Assembly: GCA_013414765.1 (NCBI GenBank)
Contig: CP058708.1
Span: 4,521,553-4,585,552 of the forward strand
Direction: 5' to 3'
Length of the DNA: 64,000 bases
From: Candidatus Accumulibacter cognatus
GTDB taxonomy: Bacteria; Pseudomonadota; Gammaproteobacteria; Burkholderiales; Rhodocyclaceae
Shown here: positions 1 to 7,670 of the stretch, one piece after another
Layout of the letters: each line of letters begins with the position of its first letter
Position numbering within the stretch: position 1 is the first letter of the stretch
Notes under the pieces: model-generated
Databases searched by the model: none
The model's input: only the letters and a program-made list of their open reading frames with translations
Told to the model about the DNA's origin: nothing
Made by a program: the position numbers and the translations under genes

Positions 1-2
1 TG

Positions 3-980
3 AAGCCGCATGGCTTCGTGCTGGATTTCGTCGGCATCTTCGACAAGCTGGAAAAGGCGCTGGCCTTCGACAGCGACGAGATCAACGCCATCGTCAAGGA
101 CCTGAAGCTGCTGAAGCTGCTGTTCAAGAACAAGATGGAGTCCAGGGCTCCAGACTACCTCGGATTGATCGAGCGCAACTTCAACGACAAGGACGTCGAC
201 ACCCTTATCGAGCATTTCCGCGACCCCGAGCGGCGCAAGGCGTTCTTCAAGGAGTACAAGGAGATCGAGATGCTCTACGAGATCATCTCGCCCGATGCCT
301 TCCTGCGTCCGTTCATTGCCGACTACGGCACCTTGACGGCAATCTACCAGATCGTCCGCAAGGCCTACACCCGGACGGTGATGGTCGACCGCGAGTTTCA
401 GGCCAAGACCAGCCATCTGGTGCAGCAGCAGGTCGGCAGTTATGGCGTGGGCGGTCTGGGCGAGATGCTCGCGATCGACGGCAATACCATCGAGCTGATC
501 AAGAACAAGAGCGGCGGGGATGGCACCAAGGTCATCAACCTGATCAAGAGCATTGAAAAACTGGCTCAGGAAAACAGCGACGACCCTTGCCTGATCGCCA
601 TGGCGGAGCGGGCGAGGGCGGTGCAGGAGAGCTTCGAGCAGCGCCAGACCAGCACGGCCGAGGCCCTGGCCGAATTGCTGCGTGAAGTGGAGGGCAATGA
701 AGCGCGGAAGAAGGAACAGGCCGAGAAGTCCTTCGATGGCCTGACCTATTTTGTCTATCGCAGCCTGCTGGACGCAAAGATTGAGAACGCTGAGGTGGTC
801 AGCCGCAAGATTCGCCACGCCTTCAGTGAATTTCCGAACTGGAAACGCAGCGAAAAGGAATTTCGCGATCTCAGAAAGAAAGCCACCTTCGCCATCTTTG
901 CCGAAACCGACGACCTTGAGCGGGTGACGGCCTTGGTGGATGAATTGTTTACGCTGCTGGAAAAGGCGGATCGGATCTAG
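3..980 (+). CDS. hsdR: Type I restriction enzyme R subunit, C-terminal part (cut by window edge)
   Basis: The reading frame is open from the window edge and reads KPHGFVLDFVGIFDKLEKAL at its start, the segment after the helicase core of HsdR. The remaining ~325 residues are the helical C-terminal region that binds the methylase core in type I restriction complexes. The nuclease and DEAH motor domains lie outside the window, so activity cannot be judged. A metallopeptidase gene follows 4 bp after the stop, so the two probably share a transcript. The R subunit translocates DNA and cleaves unmethylated DNA; that is family knowledge, not visible here. Confidence 0.88.
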   Translation, partial: KPHGFVLDFVGIFDKLEKALAFDSDEINAIVKDLKLLKLLFKNKMESRAPDYLGLIERNFNDKDVDTLIEHFRDPERRKAFFKEYKEIEMLYEIISPDAFLRPFIADYGTLTAIYQIVRKAYTRTVMVDREFQAKTSHLVQQQVGSYGVGGLGEMLAIDGNTIELIKNKSGGDGTKVINLIKSIEKLAQENSDDPCLIAMAERARAVQESFEQRQTSTAEALAELLREVEGNEARKKEQAEKSFDGLTYFVYRSLLDAKIENAEVVSRKIRHAFSEFPNWKRSEKEFRDLRKKATFAIFAETDDLERVTALVDELFTLLEKADRI

Positions 981-984
981 GGCA

Positions 985-1320
985 GTGACGTTGATCGATC
1001 ACAAAGACGCTTTCAAACAGCGAGTACGCCAATGGGCCGACAAGCTGGACGTCAAGATCGTCTGGCTGGGGGTGCGGCCGATGCGGAACAAATGGGCGTC
1101 ATGTTCCACCGCGGGCCATTTGAATTTCAGCGACGAACTACCCGCCCTGAAACCCGAGCTGTGGGACTACGTGATCGTCCACGAGCTGCTCCACTTCTCG
1201 GTGCCCAACCACGGAAAGCTCTGGAAAAGCCTGATGCACGCCCATCTGGGTGAGTATGAGGCACATGCATGTGAGTTAAAGAAGATAACGCATAACATTT
1301 CGCTACAGCGGGAGCGCTGA
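985..1320 (+). CDS. YgjP/DUF45-type zinc metallopeptidase linked to hsdR
   Basis: Protein of 111 aa from a GTG at 985; an upstream in-frame start at 940 would overlap hsdR. It contains VHELLHF followed by NHGKLW, the HExxH plus downstream His zinc site of the COG1451 (YgjP, M48-like) family, and RNKWASCS, also typical of that family. Such small peptidase genes are often found at the end of type I restriction operons; the role there is not established. The short gap after hsdR suggests co-transcription. The protein looks complete and is shorter than free-standing YgjP proteins, which carry an extra N-terminal domain. Confidence 0.8.
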   Translation: MTLIDHKDAFKQRVRQWADKLDVKIVWLGVRPMRNKWASCSTAGHLNFSDELPALKPELWDYVIVHELLHFSVPNHGKLWKSLMHAHLGEYEAHACELKKITHNISLQRER

Positions 1321-1398
1321 CGCACGCTGTTAAGCTTATTCCTCGTCCGGATCCTGCCCGGTCGCGCCAGCGCGGCCCCGTAACACAACCAACCCGCT

Positions 1399-2011
1399 CT
1401 TCGCAGCTTTACATCTGTCGCTTCACCCGCATGGCCAGCGCGCTGACGCCCATGAAGGCAACACCCATCAGGACCAGCGAGATCGGCCAGCCCAGTGAAT
1501 CGACGAAATGCTGGGTGGTGAAATAGCCGATGTAGCTCAGCATGGCGATCACCGTCGTTAGCAGCAGGGCGCGGCTTTGCAGCAGGATGCAGGCGTAAAG
1601 CATCGAGGCCGTGACGGCGAAGAAAGCCGGTTCGACAGCGGTCTTGTACACCAGATCGAACAGGCCGGTGTAGGCCATGGCCGAACCGATCAGCATGCCC
1701 AGCCCGGCCAGGCGGTCCTGTCGCCGGCCTTTTTCCAGACCGTAGGCGGCCGAGATGATCGACATGCCGGTGAGAAGCACGGCCCAGTTGGGGGCCGAGG
1801 CGATGGCCACCCGATCGAAGATGCCGGCGTTGAGCCAGCACAGGGCGATCAGGAAGGCGAACTCGGACAGGCTGCGATGGGGGGATTTCTCCAGTTCGGT
1901 CGCCACCAGAAACAGCGAGCCGCCAAGAATGATGGCGCTGAAACCCGGTGAGACGTCGAGCATGTCGAGACCGACTTGCAGGAAGGCGTATACGAACAGC
2001 AGGGCAGTAAG
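1399..2011 (-). repeat. Partial copy 1 of the DUF2157-like gene 3' end
   Basis: About 610 bp nearly identical to the 3' half of the complete membrane-protein gene at 6423-7619, in the same orientation, including ~15 bp past the stop codon. It lacks the first ~200 codons and any start, so it is a pseudogene fragment. It differs from the full copy by a few point changes (for example Gly instead of the first Ser in the ILGSS segment), so it is a diverged duplicate rather than an exact one. The upstream edge joins an unrelated transposase fragment near 2011. The 80 bp between the peptidase gene and this copy hold nothing recognisable. Confidence 0.9.
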
Positions 2012-2035
2012 GTGATTTTTGCCAAAGGCTATACC

Positions 2036-2210
2036 ATCAGGCATGTCCTTTTCATGGCGGTTGGCGAAGATGGCATCGGTTTCTGGAATTTTTTTGGGGG
2101 TTTGGCTTTGAGCACCGGGCGCAGCCGGTAGCCGTTGCGATTGAGCACCTCCGCCATCGTGCTCGGCGATGGCAGAACTTCTTCCGCGAAGCCAAGCCCT
2201 TGCAACGGCT
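2036..2210 (-). pseudogene. Transposase fragment with frameshift
   Basis: On the minus strand one frame reads MAEVLNRNGYRLRPVLKAKP and the next frame continues KKIPETDAIFANRHEKD. These adjoin in an intact family of DDE transposases (I place it near ISAzo13/IS630-like elements, tentatively). A shift occurs in the run of C and A bases near 2095. Only ~55 codons of the N-terminal third survive; neither terminal repeat is visible. It sits between copy 1 of the membrane-gene repeat and the hsdS stub, so it marks one recombination junction of the island. Confidence 0.6.
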
Positions 2211-2276
2211 TCCGCGCTTCCGCTGCCGTCCGTCGAGTGTACGAAAGGGGGGTGCGGAAGGTCGGATGGCCTGCGC

Positions 2277-2411
2277 GCTCCCTTCTTCTGGGTGTTGAGG
2301 TGCCAATCTAGCGGTGACGGCAAATTGGTAGATCAGTTCGCGCAGGCATTCGATTCCCCTCGGCGCATTCGCAATATGTCCAAACTCCGCCAATAACTGC
2401 TGCGCATCCAT
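2277..2411 (-). pseudogene. hsdS: hsdS 5' stub (type I specificity subunit)
   Basis: Starts with an ATG overlapping the stop of the upstream nuclease gene (ATGA). The 45 codons read LLAEFGHIANAPRGIECLRE, then LIYQFAVTARLAP. This matches the N-terminal helix of HsdS specificity subunits ('LLxHFDxIAxAPxGIxxLRELI'). After about residue 45 the sequence is unrelated, so both target-recognition domains are gone and it cannot confer specificity. Its position directly after a DUF1016 nuclease fits a former type I restriction operon (M, nuclease, S, R order) broken by rearrangement. Confidence 0.65.
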
Positions 2412-3460
2412 CAGCCGTCCTCCCCACGATTTTCCAGCCGGGCGCGTGAGCGGGCAATGGCTTCATGCAGTTTGGCTTGCAGCACTTCTCTGGGTGGCAG
2501 GGTGGTGAGGTATTCGGCGACGTGGATGCCGCTGGCGTCCAGCTCCAGCAATTCGATCTGCTCCTGTTTCTTGCCGCCGCACAGGATGACGCCCAGCGGT
2601 GGCGCTTCGCCCGGCTCCTGCTCGTGTTTGGCTAGCCAGCGCAGGTAAAGCTCCATCTGGCCTTTGTCGGCGGCCTTGAAGTCGCCCAGCTTGAGCTCGA
2701 TGGCCATCAGCCGTTTCAGGCGGCGGTTGTAGAGCAGCAGGTCGATGTAAAAGTCGTCGTTGTCGATCTGGATGCGCTTTTGGCGAGCGACGAAGGTGAA
2801 GCCCGCGCCCAGTTCCAGCAGGAAGTTTTCCAGTTCGCGCAGGATGGCGTCTTCCAGGTCTTTTTCCAGATAGCGGTCGGAGAGGCCCAGGAAGTCCAGT
2901 ACGTAAGGGTCTTTCAGCACCAGCGCGGGGGTGATGGCGCCAGTCTGGCGCAGGGTGGCCAGCTCGTGTGCCAGCAGTTGCTCGGGTTGCCTGGACAAGG
3001 CGGTGCGCTCGAACAGTTGGGAGTCCAGACGGTCTTGCAGGGTGCGAGTGCTCCAGCCTTCCTGTTGGCACATCTGCAGGTAAAAGTCGCGTTTGAGTGG
3101 GTCGTCGATGTAGATCAGGGTTTTGATGTGCGTCCAGCTCAATTGTCTCCGCACTGCGGAGACAATGTCCGCCGAGGGGAAACTCTCGGCAAAACGCAGC
3201 ATGTGGCGCAGGTTTTTGGCGGAGAAGCCGCGCCCGTAGTCGGCTTCCAATTGTCTCGACAGCGCCGAGACAATCTGCTCGCCATAGGTGGCGCGTTCGC
3301 TACCCAGCACTTCGGTGCGAATACGGCGGCCGATGTGCCAATAGAGCAGGGTGAGCGCACTATTGACGGTAGCGGCCAGTTCACGGCGGCTTTGTTCGAT
3401 CAGTTGGCGGATGTCGCCCAGCAATCGCGGCGCGGCGGCTTCCGGTGCCACGGGCTTCAT
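2411..3460 (-). CDS. DUF1016/YhcG-type PD-(D/E)xK nuclease domain protein
   Basis: Protein of 349 aa; start at 3460 chosen because GGAGG lies 8 nt upstream and the family begins with this helical DUF1016 domain (LIEQSRRELAATVNSALTLL). The C-terminal half is the DUF1016 nuclease fold: DDFYIDLLLYNRRLKR followed by MAIELKLGDF supplies the D...ExK catalytic set. Family members accompany restriction systems or act as stand-alone nucleases; the exact role is unknown. It overlaps the hsdS stub downstream (ATGA) and a short ORF upstream (ATGA), so it was part of an operon. It appears intact, unlike its neighbours. Confidence 0.85.
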   Translation of the reverse strand: MKPVAPEAAAPRLLGDIRQLIEQSRRELAATVNSALTLLYWHIGRRIRTEVLGSERATYGEQIVSALSRQLEADYGRGFSAKNLRHMLRFAESFPSADIVSAVRRQLSWTHIKTLIYIDDPLKRDFYLQMCQQEGWSTRTLQDRLDSQLFERTALSRQPEQLLAHELATLRQTGAITPALVLKDPYVLDFLGLSDRYLEKDLEDAILRELENFLLELGAGFTFVARQKRIQIDNDDFYIDLLLYNRRLKRLMAIELKLGDFKAADKGQMELYLRWLAKHEQEPGEAPPLGVILCGGKKQEQIELLELDASGIHVAEYLTTLPPREVLQAKLHEAIARSRARLENRGEDG

Positions 3461-3582
3461 GCTTCGGCCTCCGGGCTGAAGTGATGGGCCAGCGCTGCGG
3501 CCAGTTCGCTCTTGAGCCGGTTTTCGCTTGCTTCGATTTTGAGCTTCCCTCGGTATTTCGTCTTCCAAAGAATGGGGTTCAT
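3457..3582 (-). CDS. Short ORF, probable C-terminal remnant
   Basis: Encodes 41 aa starting [18 protein letters not shown] and ending HHFSPEAEA, with its stop overlapping the nuclease start (ATGA). The ATG itself overlaps the stop of the IS3-type transposase remnant. I do not recognise it. It could be the tail of the gene that preceded the nuclease (a methylase subunit would be expected) now given a chance start codon, or simply leader sequence carrying the nuclease ribosome site. Confidence 0.3.
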   Translation of the reverse strand: MNPILWKTKYRGKLKIEASENRLKSELAAALAHHFSPEAEA

Positions 3583-3808
3583 GCTAGCTGTTTTTCCTGA
3601 TTCTGCCTGCCGAGCCACTTTTGCATGAACTGAACAGGCGACAGGTAGCCCAGGCTCGAATGCTGGCGTTTCCGATTGTAAAACACCTCGATGTACACAA
3701 AGCTGGTGGCCTTCCGGCGTAAAGGCCGGCTTCGCTATCTTCAGTTCTCGCTCCTAAAGTGACTGAATCATACCTCACCCTTGGAAGACGAAATTTCGGG
3801 GGAAGATC
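3541..3808. repeat. Inverted 28-bp arms flanking the IS3 remnant
   Basis: TTGGAAGACGAAAT on the plus strand at 3781-3794 is repeated exactly on the minus strand at 3568-3555, and similarity continues for 14 more bases (about 24 of 28 matching; arms 3541-3568 and 3781-3808). The arms bracket the IS3 remnant symmetrically at a distance of a few bases. They do not look like ordinary IS3 terminal repeats. They may be a flank copied and inverted during rearrangement. Confidence 0.55.
3579..3778 (-). mobile_element. IS3-family remnant (transposase C-terminus)
   Basis: Minus-strand codons 3712-3579 read [20 protein letters not shown] then [11 protein letters not shown], the diagnostic end of IS3-family OrfB integrases (DDE domain, IS407/IS51-like groups). 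The rest of orfB and all of orfA are missing; ~65 bp of non-coding sequence up to 3778 probably includes the other IS end. The result is a ~200 bp internal-deletion derivative, not autonomous. It lies between the nuclease operon and copy 2 of the membrane-gene repeat. Confidence 0.75.
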
Positions 3809-3809
3809 A

Positions 3810-4343
3810 TTACATCTGTCGCTTCACCCGCATGGCCAGCGCGCTGACGCCCATGAAGGCAACACCCATCAGGACCAGCGAGATCGGCCAGCCCAGTGAA
3901 TCGACGAAATGCTGGGTGGTGAAATAGCCGATGTAGCTCAGCATGGCGATCACCGTCGAGCAGGATGCAGGCGTAAAGCATCGAGGCCGTGACGGCGAAG
4001 AAAGCCGGTTCGACAGCGGTCTTGTACACCAGATCGAACAGGCCGGTGTAGGCCATGGCCGAACCGATCAGCATGCCCAGCCCGGCCAGGCGGTCCTGTC
4101 GCCGGCCTTTTTCCAGACCGTAGGCGGCCGAGATGATCGACATGCCGGTGAGAAGCACGGCCCAGTTGGGGGCCGAGGCGATGGCCACCCGATCGAAGAT
4201 GCCGGCGTTGAGCCAGCACAGGGCGATCAGGAAGGCGAACTCGGACAGGCTGCGATGGGGGGATTTCTCCAGTTCGGTCGCCACCAGAAACAGCGAGCCG
4301 CCAAGAATGATGGCGCTGAAACCCGGTGAGACGTCGAGCATGT
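3810..4343 (-). repeat. Partial copy 2 of the DUF2157-like gene 3' end, 23-bp deletion
   Basis: About 534 bp matching the last ~180 codons of the gene at 6423-7619, same orientation. It starts exactly at the stop codon TTA complement but lacks the 3' flank shared by copies 1 and 3. A 23-bp deletion near 3957 shifts the frame, so no functional product is possible. The upstream edge is at the codon for Met-Leu-Asp (4343), where sequence changes abruptly to the AT-rich promoter region of hipB. Confidence 0.9.
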
Positions 4344-4351
4344 GACTAAAG

Positions 4352-4380
4352 TTGACTATTAGGATACATATCGCAATAAT
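4352..4380 (+). promoter_or_regulatory. Sigma-70 promoter for hipBA
   Basis: TTGACT at 4352-4357 and AATAAT at 4375-4380 are separated by 17 bp, a good match to -35/-10 boxes, in a markedly AT-rich stretch just after the repeat boundary. The predicted start of transcription is near 4387, upstream of hipB. GCAATA at 4373-4378 and TATTGC at 4389-4394 form an inverted repeat over the -10 box. Confidence 0.55.
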
Positions 4381-4410
4381 TGACGATATATTGCTTTTTG
4401 CCGCGTTTAC

Positions 4411-4426
4411 TCGTAATAAATTACGA
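4411..4426. promoter_or_regulatory. Palindromic operator candidate upstream of hipB
   Basis: TCGTAATAAATTACGA is a perfect palindrome (7-bp arms, 2-bp centre) between the predicted promoter and the hipB coding region. HipB-type antitoxins repress their own operon by binding such palindromes, so this is the likely operator. The role is inferred from position and symmetry only. Confidence 0.5.
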
Positions 4427-4461
4427 TCATTAAAATCACTGGCCTACTCACCGATGATGCC

Positions 4462-4779
4462 GTGCTCGCCGAACTGGGCGAACGGATTGCCGGTCGCCGG
4501 GTTGAAATGCAGCTCACCCAGGCGGCGGTGGCCGAACAAGCGGGGATCGCCAAGCGCACCCTCGAGCGCATGGAGTCCGGGCAAACCTCACAGTTGGGCA
4601 CCCTGGTTCGTGTGCTGCGGGTGCTGGACGCCGCATCCGGGCTGGATGGCCTGATACCGGAGTCTGGGCCCAGACCGATGGATTTGTTGAAGCAAAAGGG
4701 CAAGGTCCGGCAGCGGGCTTCGGGTAAACGTACCGCACAGGCAACCGGCAAATCCTGGCGCTGGGATGAGAAACCATGA
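4462..4779 (+). CDS. hipB: HipB-like helix-turn-helix antitoxin/repressor
   Basis: A ~105-aa protein with an XRE/Cro helix-turn-helix (LTQAAVAEQAGIAKRTLERM) followed by a conserved tail and a basic C-terminus. It is the DNA-binding antitoxin partner of the HipA-type kinase gene that overlaps it by 4 bp (ATGA). The start is uncertain. GTG 4462 is the first usual start, but family-like sequence (ITGLLTDDA) extends in frame up to ~4426 with no ATG, GTG or TTG. An ATT/ATC start, or a mutated start, is therefore possible. No clear ribosome site is visible. A palindromic operator lies just upstream, consistent with autoregulation. Confidence 0.82.
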   Translation: MLAELGERIAGRRVEMQLTQAAVAEQAGIAKRTLERMESGQTSQLGTLVRVLRVLDAASGLDGLIPESGPRPMDLLKQKGKVRQRASGKRTAQATGKSWRWDEKP

Positions 4780-6083
4780 GCACGCTTGCCGAAGTCAGGC
4801 TGTGGGGCAAAACCATCGGCGCGGTCTCGCTGCAGGACGGGGAGGGCGTCGCCAGCTTTGAATACGATGCGGCATTCGCGCAGAGCGGCATTCAGGTCGC
4901 GCCGATCGTGATGCCGCTTTCCCGGCGCGTGTACCGCTTCCCCGAGCTTTCCCGCCCGACTTTTCTCGGGCTGCCCGGCCTGCTGGCCGACTCTCTGCCG
5001 GACAAATTCGGCAACGCGCTGATCGATGCCTGGCTGGCATCGCAGGGGCGGCAAGCGAATTCCTTCAACGCGGTCGAGCGGCTTTGCTATACCGGCGAAC
5101 GTGGCATGGGTGCTCTGGAATTTGCCCCCGCCATCGGCCCCAGGGCGAAGCAGACCACACACATCGAAGTCGGCAAGCTAGTTGAGCTTGCATCGGAGGT
5201 GTTGGCCCACCGGAACGATTTGCAGACGTCTTTTGCGGCTGAAGGCAGGGAAGATGCACTCAGGGATATTCTGCGCGTGGGCACCTCCGCCGGAGGCGCG
5301 CGGGCGAAGGCGGTGATCGCATGGAACCCGGAAACCAATGAAGTGCGCTCCGGCCAGGTCAAGGCCGGCACGGGATTTGAGTACTGGCTGCTGAAATTCG
5401 ACGGCGTCAGTGGCAACAAGGACAAGGAACTGGAAGACCCGAAAGGCTACGGGCTGATCGAGTATGCGTATTACCTGATGGCGCTCGACTGTGGCATTGG
5501 TATCAGTGAATGCCGGCTGTTCAAGGAGAATGGCCGATCACATTTCATGACGCGCCGCTTTGATCGGCTGGCTACCGGCGAAAAACTTCACATGCAGTCG
5601 CTCTGCGCGCTGGCGCACTACGATTTCAACATGGCAGGCGCTTACAGCTACGAGCAGGCCTTGCTGGTGATGCGGCAACTGCAGTTGCCCATGCAGGCCA
5701 TCGAGCAACTGTTCCGGCGCATGGTATTCAACATCGTGGCCCGCAATCAGGACGATCACGTGAAGAATATCGCTTTCCTGATGAACAAGGCCGGGGAGTG
5801 GTCGCTGTCGCCGGCTTTTGACATCACCTACAGCTTCAATCCTTCGGGTGCGTGGACGGCGAGCCATCAGATGATGATGAATGGCAAACGCGACCATTTC
5901 ACGCTGGAGGACTTCAACGCCTGCGCCAGGACGGCGTCGATGAAACGGGGGCGCGCTGCGAAAATCCTTGCCGAGGTGCAGGCAACGGTCGCGCAATGGC
6001 CATCGTTTGCAGAAGCGGCCGGCGTGCCTGATGTCGTGCGCGAAAAAATTCAGCGCACGCTGAATCTGAAACCCTATTCATAA
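4776..6083 (+). CDS. hipA: HipA-family serine/threonine kinase toxin
   Basis: Protein of 435 aa. The N-terminal HipA subdomain (VRLWGKTIGAV, GLPGLLADSLPD) is followed by the kinase: glycine-rich loop GTSAGGARAKA near residue 170, catalytic loop NQDDHVKN near 325, and metal-binding SPAFDI near 347. All key kinase residues are present, so the toxin looks active. HipA kinases phosphorylate translation components such as glutamyl-tRNA synthetase and cause dormancy; the target here is unknown. The gene overlaps hipB by 4 bp, giving coupled expression and repression. The pair lies between two copies of the membrane-gene repeat and is the only intact element in that segment. Confidence 0.92.
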   Translation: MSTLAEVRLWGKTIGAVSLQDGEGVASFEYDAAFAQSGIQVAPIVMPLSRRVYRFPELSRPTFLGLPGLLADSLPDKFGNALIDAWLASQGRQANSFNAVERLCYTGERGMGALEFAPAIGPRAKQTTHIEVGKLVELASEVLAHRNDLQTSFAAEGREDALRDILRVGTSAGGARAKAVIAWNPETNEVRSGQVKAGTGFEYWLLKFDGVSGNKDKELEDPKGYGLIEYAYYLMALDCGIGISECRLFKENGRSHFMTRRFDRLATGEKLHMQSLCALAHYDFNMAGAYSYEQALLVMRQLQLPMQAIEQLFRRMVFNIVARNQDDHVKNIAFLMNKAGEWSLSPAFDITYSFNPSGAWTASHQMMMNGKRDHFTLEDFNACARTASMKRGRAAKILAEVQATVAQWPSFAEAAGVPDVVREKIQRTLNLKPYS

Positions 6084-6182
6084 GTCATAAGTTCACCGCC
6101 ACCGACGCCATCGGCTTTTCCTACGGGGTGAGCTGGAACACGGTGCGGCGGAACATCTTCAACTGGAAGATATTGGAACCGC

Positions 6183-6247
6183 AGATTTCGCAGATGGGCG
6201 CAGATGAAGAAGACCCAGAAAACAATCTGGGTAAATCTGCGACATCT
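6183..6247. repeat. Imperfect inverted repeat with GCAGAT motifs (mobile-repeat-like)
   Basis: Arms 6183-6205 and 6225-6247 match at 18 of 23 positions when one is inverted. An inner 7-bp perfect hairpin (ACCCAGA / TCTGGGT) lies between them. The unit contains GCAGAT three times and ATCTGCG once. It resembles degenerate 'ATCTGCGAAATCTGCGG' intergenic repeats that I recall from various bacteria. It starts ~100 bp after hipA and ends exactly where the hsdR fragment begins. Confidence 0.5.
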
Positions 6248-6398
6248 CATGCCGGCGAACCTGAACACGCCCTCGAACATCTACGCGCTCATCGACGAAG
6301 CGCACCGCACCACTGGCGGCGACCTTGGCAACTTCCTCATGGCCGGCCTGCCGAACGCGACCTTTCTCGGTTTTACCGGCACGCCGGTGGACAAAACC
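6240..6398 (+). pseudogene. hsdR: Internal hsdR fragment (DEAH motor motif)
   Basis: In frame, the segment reads MPANLNTPSNIYALIDEAHR then TTGGDLGNFLMAGLPNATFL and GFTGTPVDKT. This is the Walker B/DEAH region and motif III of the HsdR translocase. Only ~53 codons remain, flanked by the GCAGAT repeat and by the 3' flank of the complete membrane-protein gene. It is not contiguous with the hsdR end at 3-980, so it is a separate broken copy or a displaced piece of the same gene. Confidence 0.8.
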
Positions 6399-6422
6399 GT
6401 CACAACCCCGCTCTTCGCAGCT

Positions 6423-7619
6423 TTACATCTGTCGCTTCACCCGCATGGCCAGCGCGCTGACGCCCATGAAGGCAACACCCATCAGGACCAGCGAGATCGG
6501 CCAGCCCAGTGAATCGACGAAATGCTGGGTGGTGAAATAGCCGATGTAGCTCAGCATGGCGATCACCGTCGTTAGCAGCAGGGCGCGGCTTTGCAGCAGG
6601 ATGCAGGCGTAAAGCATCGAGGCCGTGACGGCGAAGAAAGCCGGTTCGACAGCGGTCTTGTACACCAGATCGAACAGGCCGGTGTAGGCCATGGCCGAAC
6701 CGATCAGCATGCCCAGCCCGGCCAGGCGGTCCTGTCGCCGGCCTTTTTCCAGACCGTAGGCGGCCGAGATGATCGACATGCCGGTGAGAAGCACGGCCCA
6801 GTTGGGGGCCGAGGCGATGGCCACCCGATCGAAGATGCCGGCGTTGAGCCAGCACAGGGCGATCAGGAAGGCGAACTCGGACAGGCTGCGATGGGGGGAT
6901 TTCTCCAGTTCGGTCGCCACCAGAAACAGCGAGCTGCCAAGAATGATGGCGCTGAAACCCGGTGAGACGTCGAGCATGTCGAGGCCGACTTGCAGGAAGG
7001 CGTATACGAACAGCAGGGCGGTAAAGGCCAGCACGGTCCGTGCATATTTGCAGAACAACACCCCCTGATGCAGCGCCATCAGTCCGAAAACGCTGAGCGA
7101 CGCCAGGCGCCAGTTGTCGCCGCGTGGAAATACCTCATGGATGAAAACGAACCAGCCGCTGGTCAGCATGATCACGGAGGCCAGGGCGAGCGGCAGGATC
7201 AGTTTCGGAAACTTTTTCTCGTGCAGCGCCGAGATCAGCACGATCAGCAGCATGTAGCCAACGCCCAGCGTGACCAGGACGCGCATCACGCTGCCCATCC
7301 GATTCCAGAACATGCCGATGTAGGTGCTGATGCCGGCGAGAATGAAGATCGCGCCGAGATAGGTGAACAGCGTCTTGGCAATTTCGCCGCCACTACGCCG
7401 GGCGGGCGCCGCCTGCGTCGGTGACGGGTCGCGATAGGCCACGGCCACTTCATCCGGCGTGATGTCATAGGTTCGCATCAGTTCGGTGATTTTGCCGAGT
7501 GCACCGGGTTTGTCGGTAACCTGCCTGACGCCGAACAGGGCGGCGACCAGCGGCCAGCCCCACCAACCGCCGCCGATAACGAACAGCAGCACCAGCAGCA
7601 GTATCAGCCAGCCCATCAT
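6423..7619 (-). CDS. DUF2157-like multi-spanning membrane protein (complete copy)
   Basis: Protein of 398 aa beginning MMGWLILLLVLLFVIGGGWW, with a soluble loop of ~90 residues and about ten further membrane segments, ending in VKRQM. A DUF2157-type membrane domain is the best fit; function unknown. The start at 7619 has AGGAG about 9 nt upstream. The gene lies 51 bp after the anchored-protein gene 7671-8282, so the two are likely co-transcribed. Its 3' half is duplicated twice upstream (1399-2011, 3810-4343); this is the only full-length copy and probably the parent. Confidence 0.72.
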   Translation of the reverse strand: MMGWLILLLVLLFVIGGGWWGWPLVAALFGVRQVTDKPGALGKITELMRTYDITPDEVAVAYRDPSPTQAAPARRSGGEIAKTLFTYLGAIFILAGISTYIGMFWNRMGSVMRVLVTLGVGYMLLIVLISALHEKKFPKLILPLALASVIMLTSGWFVFIHEVFPRGDNWRLASLSVFGLMALHQGVLFCKYARTVLAFTALLFVYAFLQVGLDMLDVSPGFSAIILGSSLFLVATELEKSPHRSLSEFAFLIALCWLNAGIFDRVAIASAPNWAVLLTGMSIISAAYGLEKGRRQDRLAGLGMLIGSAMAYTGLFDLVYKTAVEPAFFAVTASMLYACILLQSRALLLTTVIAMLSYIGYFTTQHFVDSLGWPISLVLMGVAFMGVSALAMRVKRQM

Positions 7620-7670
7620 CAGGCTATGCTCCTGTCGTCGAGCGACGCGCTGGTGTTTTAGTCCGCGCGC

